A stretch of DNA of 33,771 nt, taken from Cytobacillus oceanisediminis. GTDB taxonomy: Bacteria > Bacillota > Bacilli > Bacillales > Cytobacillaceae. The DNA lies in NCBI RefSeq assembly GCF_007830235.1, contig NZ_VLKI01000012.1, positions 1 to 33,771 on the forward strand. The letters are read 5' to 3'. The notes under the pieces were generated by a model. That model did no database searches and was not told the DNA's origin. It worked only from the letters and a program-made list of their open reading frames with translations. A program made the translations under genes and the position numbers. Shown piece after piece: positions 16,641 through 25,064 of the stretch; within the stretch, counting starts at the first letter, position 1; each line of letters begins with the position of its first letter.

Positions 16641-16660
16641 GTTATATAATATTATATAAC
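16641..16660. promoter_or_regulatory. 20-nt perfect palindrome upstream of frlR-like gene
   Basis: GTTATATAAT followed by its reverse complement ATTATATAAC, 23 bp before the regulator's ATG. Similar half-sites (GTTATATA) occur in front of frlB, so this is a likely autoregulatory operator for the GntR-family protein. Confidence 0.65.
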
Positions 16661-16683
16661 GATATTATTACGGAGGAGCCTTT

Positions 16684-17412
16684 ATGAAATTAAATAATTC
16701 AAGTTCAAGGCCATTGTACGAACAGTTAATCCATAATATAAAGGATGCTATTGAAAAGGAAGTGTACCTTCCAGGCAAAAAAATTCCCAATGAAGGGGAA
16801 CTTTGTGACATTTATGGGGTCAGCCGAATCACCGTGAGGAGAGCCATTCAGGAATTGGTGGAAGAAGGCCTATTAGAGAGAAAACAAGGAAAGGGCACAT
16901 TTGTATGCAGAAGAAAGTTAGCCCGGGAATTAGTCACTATAGATGGATTCTCTAATTTCAGCAAGCAGCTGGGGAGAAAATCTTCTAAAAAAGTATTAGG
17001 CTGTGAAGAAATTAAAGCAACTAAAGAAATCGCGAATGCTCTTCAGCTGGAAGTTGATTCTCCTGTACTAAAGCTCTCACGAATTATGTATTTTGATAAT
17101 GAGCCTTTTTCAATTGATGTTGCACACTACTCTCTTGAACGATTTCCGAACCTGCTAAAGAGGATCTTTGATTATGATTCCACCTATGAGGTTTTGAGAA
17201 ATGTTTATCATGTGGATATGCAGGCAAGTTCATCCAAGAAAATCCTTACAGCCGTACCGGCAACGGAAAAAGAAGCAGAACATCTGGAATGTGACATGGG
17301 AGATATGCTTTTTAATATTGATAAAACGGTCTATGATGATAAAGGTGTACCTATTCATATTTCTATGACGAAAGTTCCTACCACACATATCGCCTTTACC
17401 ATATCAACATAA
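16684..17412 (+). CDS. frlR: GntR/HutC-family regulator of the frl operon (FrlR-like)
   Basis: A 242-aa regulator. The N-terminal winged helix is at about residues 8-75 (SRPLYEQLIHNIKDAI, then CDIYGVSRITVRRAIQELVE and GKGTFVC). The C-terminal UTRA effector domain is at about 95-235 (LSRIMYFDNEPFSIDVAHYS). UTRA domains bind phosphorylated sugars or amines; for FrlR the ligand would be a fructosamine-6-phosphate. ATG with CGGAGGAGCC upstream. It converges on frlD across a shared terminator. The assignment to FrlR rests on family plus its place beside a complete frl operon. Confidence 0.87.
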   Translation: MKLNNSSSRPLYEQLIHNIKDAIEKEVYLPGKKIPNEGELCDIYGVSRITVRRAIQELVEEGLLERKQGKGTFVCRRKLARELVTIDGFSNFSKQLGRKSSKKVLGCEEIKATKEIANALQLEVDSPVLKLSRIMYFDNEPFSIDVAHYSLERFPNLLKRIFDYDSTYEVLRNVYHVDMQASSSKKILTAVPATEKEAEHLECDMGDMLFNIDKTVYDDKGVPIHISMTKVPTTHIAFTIST

Positions 17413-17414
17413 AA

Positions 17415-17456
17415 AAATGGAACCAGCTCTTAAATGAGGCTGGTTCCTTCTTTTTA
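17415..17456. terminator. bidirectional terminator between frlR and frlD
   Basis: Perfect 9-bp arms GGAACCAGC (17419-17427) and GCTGGTTCC (17439-17447) with an A-run on the left and a T-tract on the right. It serves both convergent transcripts. Confidence 0.9.
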
Positions 17457-18275
17457 TCCAACTAATGCTTTTCCAAACCCAAACGCCCCATGGACTTCAC
17501 ATGTTCTTGCCGCCCTATAGGCAGCGATCTGCAATGATTCTTCAATTGGATTTCCATTTAACCGATGTGTTAAAAAGCCGGCTATAAACGAATCCCCTGC
17601 TCCAAGTGTATCAATAACATTAGCCTCTTCAATTCCTTGATTGTACCGATTTGTCCCGTCTGACATAACAACTCCCTTAGAGCCCCTTGTTATGACAGCA
17701 TTGAGGCACCCAAGTTCATGAATTTTGTTCATTAACTTTTCAATTTCTTCATCGCTATAATCACTTCCTGAAACAAAGGCAAAATTGATATAAGGACACA
17801 CCCTTCGCAAAAGCTCATCAGTAAAATGATTGGAAAAATCGTAGGAAATCGGAATAGCTCCAGACAGTTTCTCCAGCTGATCATCCAAGCTGCTGTAGAT
17901 ACTGGTATGGAGAACATCGTATGTTTTAATATAATCATAATCATCTTCTGCCAGTTTCAGCTTCAACTTTGACTGAATACCACCTTTATTGGACTTAACA
18001 AAAATCCTGTCCCCTTCATCATTAAGGTCCACATATGCTTTGCCGCTCTCTCCATATGCTTTCCGGATTTTGCTGATTTCTACTTTATTCAGTTTAAGCG
18101 ATTCTATAATATGCTCTCCTTCAGCATCGTTTCCCACAATCCCGATAAACGCTGTTTCCTCAGCTCCATACTGTTTTGACAAAACCGCAACATTTAAAGC
18201 ATTTCCTCCAGGAAACATCTCGTTTCGATCTTTATATACATCTACCACGTTATCTCCTATAGCAATTAATCTCAT
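17454..18275 (-). CDS. frlD: fructosamine (fructoselysine) 6-kinase, PfkB family
   Basis: A 273-aa ribokinase-fold sugar kinase. It has the N-terminal GGNALNVAVLSKQYG segment and the C-terminal PfkB signature DTLGAGDSFIAGFL, which carries the catalytic Asp and anion hole. In the frl pathway it phosphorylates imported fructosamines (sugar-amino acid Amadori products) at C6, giving the substrate of FrlB. It is the last gene of the operon, 14 bp after frlM, with GGAGG upstream of ATG. Its length is normal for FrlD. Confidence 0.9.
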   Translation of the reverse strand: MRLIAIGDNVVDVYKDRNEMFPGGNALNVAVLSKQYGAEETAFIGIVGNDAEGEHIIESLKLNKVEISKIRKAYGESGKAYVDLNDEGDRIFVKSNKGGIQSKLKLKLAEDDYDYIKTYDVLHTSIYSSLDDQLEKLSGAIPISYDFSNHFTDELLRRVCPYINFAFVSGSDYSDEEIEKLMNKIHELGCLNAVITRGSKGVVMSDGTNRYNQGIEEANVIDTLGAGDSFIAGFLTHRLNGNPIEESLQIAAYRAARTCEVHGAFGFGKALVG

Positions 18276-18289
18276 TTTTTCTGTTCCTC

Positions 18290-19183
18290 CTAACCTTTTA
18301 CACTTCCTGAAGCAAGACCGCGGATAAAATATTTCTGCATAAATAAAAACAGAATAATAATTGGTGCCGCAGAGATCATCAGTCCTGCCAATAAGACACC
18401 CCAGTTTGTCTGCAGGGCATCCCGGAATTGCATTAACCCTGCAGGTATCGTTTTCAATGCCTCTGAATCAACAAAGATTAAAGCAAACATAAATTCATTC
18501 CACGTAAAATAGGCTGTCAAAACCACGCCTGTTAACAAAATGGGCAAATTAAGCGGAATGAATATTTTCGTAAAAACCGTCCATGTACTGCAGCCATCCA
18601 AAAAGGCTGACTCCTCTAACTCCTTTGGAACATCAAGAAAAGCAGCCCGGATCAGGAGGATGGTGATGGGAATTCGATAAGCCACATAAGGAAGGATCAA
18701 TGCCAGGTAAGTATCATGTATTCCTAGTGCCTGGATAAGCTTGTACAAAGGAACCAGGCTTACCTGCGGGGAAAGCATCATTCCTGCCATACAGATTATA
18801 AGCAATGTGTTCTTTCCTTTAAATTCAAAACGTGTTAAGCCGTACGCTCCAAGCGCGCTGAGGAAAACTGTCAGCAAGCATGTGGAAACGGTAACGATTG
18901 TACTATTTAAAAAGTAACCAGAAATTCCTGTTTCCCATGCATGGGCATAATTAGAAACAAGCCAGCTTTGCGGCAATGCCCAGCTGTTGGCGAAAATCTC
19001 TTCCGTTGTTTTAAATGAGTTGATAACCATCCAAAATAACGGATAAGCAATTACAATGAAATAGAAGATTAGTATAGAGAATAAAGGAATTCCTTGAACT
19101 GCAGATTTATATCTAAATGGTTTCTTCATAACTGGATTAAACTCCTGTTGAGCAATTGCTTTATTCGTCTCCATCCTAACCAT
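18290..19183 (-). CDS. frlM: ABC sugar-type permease FrlM
   Basis: A 297-aa MalG-type inner-membrane permease with six predicted helices. The EAA motif is EELEESAFLDGCSTWTVFTK in expanded form near residues 190-210, and the protein ends in FIRGLASGSVKG as in carbohydrate permeases of the CUT1 family. It partners FrlN to import fructosamines. The first ATG overlaps the end of frlN by 8 nt; an in-frame ATG at 19174 has GGAAAGG at better spacing and may be the real start. No ATPase gene lies in the operon. Confidence 0.9.
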   Translation of the reverse strand: MVRMETNKAIAQQEFNPVMKKPFRYKSAVQGIPLFSILIFYFIVIAYPLFWMVINSFKTTEEIFANSWALPQSWLVSNYAHAWETGISGYFLNSTIVTVSTCLLTVFLSALGAYGLTRFEFKGKNTLLIICMAGMMLSPQVSLVPLYKLIQALGIHDTYLALILPYVAYRIPITILLIRAAFLDVPKELEESAFLDGCSTWTVFTKIFIPLNLPILLTGVVLTAYFTWNEFMFALIFVDSEALKTIPAGLMQFRDALQTNWGVLLAGLMISAAPIIILFLFMQKYFIRGLASGSVKG

Positions 19184-20054
19184 CCTTTCCTGTTTTAAAT
19201 AATTTCATTTGAACCAGTGAAACAAGTAATGTAAGGATAAGAATGACTGTTGCGATAGCAGACGCATAACCCATTTGATCCTTGAAGAAAGCTGAATTAT
19301 AGAGAAGTGTTCCTAAAACCTCACTTGCATTCCCAGGTCCTCCTCCAGTTAAAATATATGGTTCATTAAAGACTGTGAAAGCTCCAGTTAAAGTGATTAA
19401 GGTAGCAACAAATAGCATTTCTTTTACTTGCGGAACTGTAACATAGATAAATTTGCGTATCTTCCCTGCTCCGTCAATTTCTGCAGCTTCATATAATTCT
19501 TTTGGAATCGCCTGGATCGCAATAATAAATAGCATCATGATATACCCAATACTTTGCCACTGCGATACGGCAATAACCGCGAATATAGCTGTTTCCGATT
19601 CCCCCAGCCAAGCTCTTGTCCATTCTTCAAGACCTAATAGAGTCAGCAGACTGTTTAATAAACCAATATCAGGATTGTAGATAAAACTGAATAATAAGGC
19701 TATGACTGTTATGGAAATGACAACAGGAAGGAAAAATACAGTCCGGAAAAAACTGCTTACAAATCTCGTAACCGGATCCTCCAGGATTGCTGCTAAGACG
19801 AGTCCCCCAAACACTTGAAAGATAATGGATATGACTGCATACCAGATATTATTTTTCAAAGCTATATAAAAAACCTCATCTTGAAAAAGAGTAAGGAAGT
19901 TTTCAAAGCCAACAAAAACTTTATCAGGAGAAAATGCCGAGAATTCATAAAAGCTAAATCGAAAATTTTCTATAATGGGATAATAAACAAAAACCCCCAT
20001 TAACAGTAAACAAGGGGCAATATATAAAAATGGAACAACTTTTCGGCTAAGCAT
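19176..20054 (-). CDS. frlN: ABC sugar-type permease FrlN
   Basis: A MalF-type CUT1 permease of 292 aa from the preferred start. The N-terminal helix is PFLYIAPCLLLMGVFVYYP, the EAA loop is KELYEAAEIDGAGKIRKFIY, and the next helix contains GPGNASEVLGTLLY. ATG at 20054 is chosen because GAGGTGG lies 5 nt upstream; an in-frame GTG at 20063 overlaps that site. It lies about 70 bp downstream of frlO and overlaps frlM by 8 nt. Confidence 0.9.
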   Translation of the reverse strand: MLSRKVVPFLYIAPCLLLMGVFVYYPIIENFRFSFYEFSAFSPDKVFVGFENFLTLFQDEVFYIALKNNIWYAVISIIFQVFGGLVLAAILEDPVTRFVSSFFRTVFFLPVVISITVIALLFSFIYNPDIGLLNSLLTLLGLEEWTRAWLGESETAIFAVIAVSQWQSIGYIMMLFIIAIQAIPKELYEAAEIDGAGKIRKFIYVTVPQVKEMLFVATLITLTGAFTVFNEPYILTGGGPGNASEVLGTLLYNSAFFKDQMGYASAIATVILILTLLVSLVQMKLFKTGKDG

Positions 20055-20123
20055 ATTGACCACCTCTTTCTTTTAAATGGGGAGGCCAAAAACCAGCCTC
20101 CTCTTCTCTATATATTGTTTACA

Positions 20124-21407
20124 CTATTTTTTGACCTTTTTTGCTGCTGCTTGCACATCTGCCATCACTTCTTCTGGCGTTTTCTTTCCATCCAGCATTT
20201 GCTGTGTGCCATTCAGATATGCATCAACAATAGAGATATCAACAGCTGTGTCAAACCATAGATAGGTTTTTTCAGCATTGACAATTAAATCAATGGCTTC
20301 TTCCTGTAATTTAGAGGCATTTTCTGTAGTGGTTGTCCCTTTCACAGCACTATATTCACTAACTTCTTTAAGCTGTTCGGTGCCCTTTTCCTTTGAAGTT
20401 AAGAACTTAATGAACTCCATTGCCTCTTCAGGGTGTTTTGTTTTGGAAGAAATCATAATTCCCTCAGGTGCGGCAGTGATTGAATTAGGATTGCCTTCAC
20501 CGCCCTCAATGCTAGGTGTATTAAAGACCCCTAAATCCTCTCCTAAAGATGGTTCAATTAATCCAATTTCAGCTAATTGGAAATAACCCATTGCTGCTTT
20601 CCCACCATTAAATAACTCACGAGAGTATTGATGGTCCACCGAATTTACACCTTTATTGAAAAAAGGTTCAAGCTCCATAAACTTTTCCAAAGCCGTAACG
20701 TAACCTGGATGTGAAAAATCACCTTCAGGATTGTTCGGATCATAATCCTTGGCAATTACATCTTCCGGAACAATCAGTTCATTCAGAGATCCAATATAAT
20801 GGGAAATCGTCCAAGGTGCCTTGCTTCCAAAAGTAATAGGAGTAATGCCGGCATCTTTAATTTTTTCTGAAACCTCAATAAGTTCACTCCAGGTAGAAGG
20901 GGGTTCAAGATTTAAATCTTTAAATATCTTTTTATTATAGAAGAAAGCTTTTCCGTCCGTTGACCAAGGAATGCCATATGTTTTTCCATCCAGTGTAAAT
21001 GGTTTGAATTGGGATTCGATAATTTCCCCTGACCACTCTGTATCACTGTTAATATAATCTGTTAAATCAAGTGCTTGGTCTGCACGAACAAAGTTATAAG
21101 CGAATTCGCCGCTCCAGGAGAAATAAACATCAGGTGGATTCTTCGATCCTAAAACAACTCTAATCTTTTCTTTATAAGAATCATTTAAAACCGCTTCTGT
21201 CTTAATCTTAATATTTGGATGAAGCTCTTCAAATTCCTTAACAGCTTTTTCAAAATACTGCTTTTTAGGTTCAGTAGGCCAACGATGGAAAAAACGGAGT
21301 TCAATAGTATCACTATTAGAAGATGTACCGGCAGAAGAATTACAGCCAGTTATTAAAGAAAGGAGTAAAACTGTAAGAATACCTGCAATTGCTAACCTTT
21401 TCATCAT
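20124..21407 (-). CDS. frlO: fructosamine ABC importer substrate-binding lipoprotein FrlO
   Basis: A 427-aa extracellular solute-binding protein, family 1. The lipoprotein signal peptide is MMKRLAIAGILTVLLLSLIT, followed by Cys22 in a LITGC lipobox, so it is anchored to the outer face of the membrane. The mature protein has the family pattern (IELRFFHRWPTEP, GIPWSTDGKAFFYNKKIF, PEEAMEFIKFL). By operon context it captures fructosamines such as fructose-amino acids. It sits 69 bp downstream of frlB and has AGGGGGC upstream of two adjacent ATG codons. Confidence 0.9.
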   Translation of the reverse strand: MMKRLAIAGILTVLLLSLITGCNSSAGTSSNSDTIELRFFHRWPTEPKKQYFEKAVKEFEELHPNIKIKTEAVLNDSYKEKIRVVLGSKNPPDVYFSWSGEFAYNFVRADQALDLTDYINSDTEWSGEIIESQFKPFTLDGKTYGIPWSTDGKAFFYNKKIFKDLNLEPPSTWSELIEVSEKIKDAGITPITFGSKAPWTISHYIGSLNELIVPEDVIAKDYDPNNPEGDFSHPGYVTALEKFMELEPFFNKGVNSVDHQYSRELFNGGKAAMGYFQLAEIGLIEPSLGEDLGVFNTPSIEGGEGNPNSITAAPEGIMISSKTKHPEEAMEFIKFLTSKEKGTEQLKEVSEYSAVKGTTTTENASKLQEEAIDLIVNAEKTYLWFDTAVDISIVDAYLNGTQQMLDGKKTPEEVMADVQAAAKKVKK

Positions 21408-21476
21408 TTTGCCCCCTATTTTTAATTGAGTTAAAGCAGTGGAAAAGTGACCGCATCACTTTTCCACTCTATTATT

Positions 21477-22466
21477 CTAGTATTCTACCTTCCACATATA
21501 TCTGCGTTTGGACAATGGATGGTTACGCTGCTCTGCCAAATTGTCTGCATACTTTCTTAAAACAAAATTCAGAACAAGCGGAGCAATATAACCTCTAGCT
21601 TCCTCTTCAATTCCAGAAAAATCAAAATCTTTAGCATCTAGTACTACTAGCTTCTTTCCATATTTCTTAGAGAATTCTAATGCTCTCTCTTCCAAGAATC
21701 TTGTTTCATCCAGTCCAAGAAGAATGATAAATGGTGTTTCTTCGTCAATAATCTCAAATGGGCCATGGAAGTATTCACCAGCGTGGATTGCATGGGAGTG
21801 AATCCATTGCATTTCCATTAAGATACAAATGGCAAATGAATAGGCAACTCCATAGTTCGCACCGCTTGCCATCGTATAAATAACCTTCTCATCTTTATAC
21901 TGTTTTCCAAATTCTACAGCAGAGTCATGCGATTGTGAAGCCGCTTTTTCATATACTGATTGCAAGTTTTCGAGACTCTTCTCAATTACCTCAAACTTGC
22001 TATTTCCTTCCACTTCTTTAAGAACGCCAAATACCAGCTGATAGATAACAGAGTAGTTAGTAGTGAAAGCATTTGCCTCTTGTCCCCACTCATATTTAAG
22101 AACCACATCAGAAGCCTGAGCCAATGGAGAACCAGGCTCGTTGGTTAAAGAAACAGCCAAGGCCCCTTTACTTCTTGCAAACTTAGCAGCTTCCACTGTT
22201 TCAGGGGTTGTTCCAGAATGAGAGCACAGGATAACTAAAGAATTCTGGCCTAGTTTAGAATGATTGCGATGTATAAATTCATTAGAGCTGTATAAGTGAG
22301 CATCGATTTTTTGGGCTTCCCGGTCGATCGCATATTTACTCGGATACATAAGTGCAGATGAACCTCCGCAAGCAACAAAGAAAACATTTTCTATATTTTT
22401 CTTTCGTACTTCCTCAAGCGCATGTTTAATTTGATTTTTAACATCTACTACTAATTCAGTCGTCAT
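21477..22466 (-). CDS. frlB: fructosamine-6-phosphate deglycase
   Basis: A 329-aa protein with two SIS (sugar isomerase) domains. The first contains FFVACGGSSALMYPS and the sugar-phosphate Ser cluster CSHSGTTPETVEAAK; the second contains YTMASGANYGVAYSF and the HAGEYFHGPFEII segment typical of deglycase and GlmS-like enzymes. It splits fructosamine 6-phosphate into glucose 6-phosphate and the free amino acid in the cytosol. Start ATG has AAGGAGG 9 nt upstream. It is the first gene of the frl operon, behind a sigma-A promoter with operator-like repeats. Confidence 0.93.
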   Translation of the reverse strand: MTTELVVDVKNQIKHALEEVRKKNIENVFFVACGGSSALMYPSKYAIDREAQKIDAHLYSSNEFIHRNHSKLGQNSLVILCSHSGTTPETVEAAKFARSKGALAVSLTNEPGSPLAQASDVVLKYEWGQEANAFTTNYSVIYQLVFGVLKEVEGNSKFEVIEKSLENLQSVYEKAASQSHDSAVEFGKQYKDEKVIYTMASGANYGVAYSFAICILMEMQWIHSHAIHAGEYFHGPFEIIDEETPFIILLGLDETRFLEERALEFSKKYGKKLVVLDAKDFDFSGIEEEARGYIAPLVLNFVLRKYADNLAEQRNHPLSKRRYMWKVEY

Positions 22467-22542
22467 AAATGAACTGCCTCCTTGAATTTTTTATAAAAAA
22501 TAACCTCTACCCTCCTCGTAACAATACACAACTTTATAATAC

Positions 22543-22570
22543 GTTATATATTGTTATATTTGTTTATATA
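22543..22570. promoter_or_regulatory. three GTTATATA-type half-sites (putative FrlR operator)
   Basis: GTTATATA begins at 22543, GTTATATT at 22553 and GTTTATATA at 22562. They are direct repeats spaced 10 and 9 nt, overlapping the -10 and transcription start of frlB. The same half-site forms the perfect palindrome before frlR. Confidence 0.55.
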
Positions 22571-22596
22571 ATATCCCCTGTTGTTTGAGTAGTCAA
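22568..22596 (-). promoter_or_regulatory. frlB promoter (sigma A)
   Basis: Minus strand: -35 TTGACT at 22591-22596, 17-bp spacer, -10 TATTAT at 22568-22573. It lies about 100 bp upstream of the frlB ATG. Confidence 0.82.
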
Positions 22597-22599
22597 TAA

Positions 22600-22614
22600 A
22601 TTTTTCTGAATATT
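22600..22614 (-). promoter_or_regulatory. CodY-box-like site upstream of frlB
   Basis: Minus strand AATATTCAGAAAAAT matches the CodY consensus AATTTTCWGAAAATT at 13 of 15 positions, immediately upstream of the -35. CodY control of frl is known in B. subtilis; this particular site is inferred. Confidence 0.55.
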
Positions 22615-22780
22615 TTAAATACAAAAAACGACATTTTTCACTAACTCTTGTCGAATAGAATGAAAGTTGCCTTTCTCTCTAACTGGCTTGTCTCTATATA
22701 CCAGAACTATGGATAATAATGTATAATTCAATTGATTAGTAACCATAATCAAAGAAGATATCAAAGACAGGAGCACCTCA

Positions 22781-24514
22781 ATGGATAAGCAGCAAACCAG
22801 CCTAAAACCATTCATTTCACTTATACTATCAACAAAAATACCCAAGGCCGCGCTCATCATCGGGTTAACAGCCAGTATCTTAACCACTTTGACCGGCCTT
22901 GTTGTTCCATTACTGACCAAAAATCTGGTGGACGGTTTTTCCGTCGAGTCGTTAAGCGTTCCGCTTATCATCGGAATTGGCGCCGCTTTTATCATTCAGG
23001 CGATCATCAGCGGAATCTCAATTTACCTCCTCAGCTATGTCGGCCAAAAAGTAGTGGCCCGGCTGCGCGACCGGATGTGGGTCAAGCTGATCCGGTTGCC
23101 GGTCAGCTCTTTTGATAAGCAATCCAGTGGGCAAACAGTTAGCCGGGTTGTTAATGATACAAGCATTGTGAGGGACCTAATTTCCAATCACTTTCCGCAA
23201 TTTATCACTGGGATCATTAGCATTATAGGTGCTATCGTCATATTGCTTGTAATGGATTGGAAAATGACTCTGCTTATGCTCATCTCCGTTCCAGTTACAT
23301 TGGCGATTATGATGCCCCTTGGCCGAAAAATGGCAAAGATATCGCGCGGCCTTCAGGACGAGACTGCCACTTTTTCCGGCCATATCACACAAACGCTCAG
23401 TGAAATCCGCTTAATGAAGTCTTCTACCGCTGAACAAAATGAAGAAGAAAAAGGCTTGGAAGGGATCGATAAGCTGCTTGGCTTCGGTTTAAGGGAAGCC
23501 CGTATCTTTGCGATGATCGGCCCGACGATGTACCTGATCATGATGGTCGTCATTGTCATGATTATTGCCTATGGCGGCATGCGCGTGGCGAACGGAACAA
23601 TGTCGACCGGATCTCTCGTCGCCTTTCTGCTTTACTTGTTCCAGATCATCATGCCGATTACCTCGTTCGCGATGTTCTTTACCCAGCTGCAAAAAGCCAA
23701 AGGTGCAACCGAGCGAATAATCGAGATCTTGGATCAGCCGCTGGAAGAAGGACAGGATGGCATCGAAATGGATATCAGCAATCAGCCGATTTCCATTGAT
23801 AATGTTTCTTTTTTTTATAGCGAGGAGGAACCTGTACTCCAAAACATTTCTCTAGAAGCTCAGCCTGGCCAGATGATTGCCCTGGCCGGTCCAAGCGGAA
23901 GCGGAAAAACTACGCTGTTTGGATTACTGGAACGATTTTACGAACCGACTACGGGCAAAATTCGGATTGGCGACACACCAATCCAGGAGATTTCCCTTAA
24001 ATCCTGGCGCAGCCAAATCGGTTATGTGTCACAGGAAAGTGCGATGATGGCGGGTACCATCCGGGAGAACTTATGCTATGGTTTGGAAAATGCAGAAAGC
24101 ATCCCGGATAAACGTTTATGGGAAGTCGCAAAAATGGCTTACGCTGATCAATTTATCGAAGCCTTTCCGAAAGGGCTTGATACGGAGGTTGGTGAACGGG
24201 GTGTGAAGCTTTCTGGAGGACAACGGCAGCGGATTGCAATCGCCCGTGCCTTCTTGCGGGATCCTAAAATTCTGATGATGGATGAAGCAACTGCCAGCCT
24301 GGACAGCCAGTCAGAAAGCATCGTCCAGCAAGCGCTGACCCGCTTAATGGAAGGCCGGACAACCTTTGTCATCGCTCACCGACTTTCCACAATCGTAGAC
24401 GCAGACAAGATTGTTTTTATCGAAAAAGGCCGAGTTACAGGCATTGGCACACATTACGAATTAGCACAATCACATGGTTTATATCGTGAGTTTGCTGAGC
24501 AGCAGCTAGCATAA
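22781..24514 (+). CDS. bmrA: multidrug ABC exporter, BmrA-like half-transporter
   Basis: A 577-aa fusion of a six-helix membrane domain (about 1-310) with a nucleotide-binding domain (about 330-577). Walker A is GPSGSGKTT, the signature is LSGGQRQRIAIARAF, Walker B is ILMMDEATASLD, and the H-loop is FVIAHRLST. The membrane domain shares VVPLLTKNLVDGFS, LPVSSFDKQSSGQTVSRV and FLLYLFQIIMP with B. subtilis BmrA (YvcC), which works as a homodimer exporting hydrophobic drugs. Start ATG has ACAGGAG upstream. It is a single gene, somewhat richer in GC at third positions than the frl block. Confidence 0.9.
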   Translation: MDKQQTSLKPFISLILSTKIPKAALIIGLTASILTTLTGLVVPLLTKNLVDGFSVESLSVPLIIGIGAAFIIQAIISGISIYLLSYVGQKVVARLRDRMWVKLIRLPVSSFDKQSSGQTVSRVVNDTSIVRDLISNHFPQFITGIISIIGAIVILLVMDWKMTLLMLISVPVTLAIMMPLGRKMAKISRGLQDETATFSGHITQTLSEIRLMKSSTAEQNEEEKGLEGIDKLLGFGLREARIFAMIGPTMYLIMMVVIVMIIAYGGMRVANGTMSTGSLVAFLLYLFQIIMPITSFAMFFTQLQKAKGATERIIEILDQPLEEGQDGIEMDISNQPISIDNVSFFYSEEEPVLQNISLEAQPGQMIALAGPSGSGKTTLFGLLERFYEPTTGKIRIGDTPIQEISLKSWRSQIGYVSQESAMMAGTIRENLCYGLENAESIPDKRLWEVAKMAYADQFIEAFPKGLDTEVGERGVKLSGGQRQRIAIARAFLRDPKILMMDEATASLDSQSESIVQQALTRLMEGRTTFVIAHRLSTIVDADKIVFIEKGRVTGIGTHYELAQSHGLYREFAEQQLA

Positions 24515-24516
24515 AA

Positions 24517-24545
24517 TAGGCCAGTCTATCTTAGACTGGCCTAAA
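24517..24545 (+). terminator. hairpin after bmrA-like gene
   Basis: Perfect 12-bp arms TAGGCCAGTCTA (24517-24528) and TAGACTGGCCTA (24532-24543) with a 3-nt loop. There is no T-tract, so termination is likely but not certain. Confidence 0.6.
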
Positions 24546-24688
24546 TAGAACACCTGCCATTCATCTATTTTAACCTGGTTCTCGTGATAAAATATGACAA
24601 ATTATCCATATAAAAGAGAAAGTAGATTCCTTATAATGGAATTAAGCTCTTTCTTAGTTATGCCCACCAAAAAAGGAGGCTGCGGACT

Positions 24689-24910
24689 ATGCCATTAGAT
24701 CATACGAAAAACATGCTGCGTACATTGGAGTACTATTCTGATTCCCAAATCACCCAAACCTTCTCCAAAGGATACAAGCAGTTTTTGTCTGTCTGCTACC
24801 AGAAAAGCTCAAAGAGTTTTGAAGTAACGTATGTTGAAACACTTGTGAAGGAAAAATTTCCGGATGTTGAATCTGCTGCGACTGCAATCGAAAAAGCTCT
24901 TAATAATTAG
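24689..24910 (+). CDS. 73-aa hypothetical protein
   Basis: The start ATG follows AAAAGGAGG at 9-nt spacing, which is strong support for a real gene. The protein is soluble and largely helical (NMLRTLEYYSDSQITQTFSK; then ETLVKEKFPDVESAATAIEK), with one Cys. I do not recognise a family. It lies between the bmrA-like gene and an MFS gene, and an A/T-rich stem (24959-25000) follows it. No function can be inferred. Confidence 0.7.
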   Translation: MPLDHTKNMLRTLEYYSDSQITQTFSKGYKQFLSVCYQKSSKSFEVTYVETLVKEKFPDVESAATAIEKALNN

Positions 24911-25064
24911 AGAAAAGTTGCCTCTTTCTTTACGCTTCGATTTCCCCCTCTCTTACTATCCTATTTTTAGAACCGCTTTTTCTTTTACAAAAAATAGATA
25001 CCTTATTTCCTGTATATGTAGTATCTTTGGAATATCGAAATATTTCATAAACGAGAGGATTATC

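Noticed and set aside
16641..16660. Reading the palindrome's TATAAT as the frlR -10
   Set aside because: No acceptable -35 lies 16-18 bp upstream, so only an operator role is proposed.
24864..25064. Upstream extension of the DHA3 exporter frame
   Set aside because: It overlaps the 73-aa gene, is AT-rich with non-protein-like composition, and the ATG at 25065 has its own ribosome binding site.
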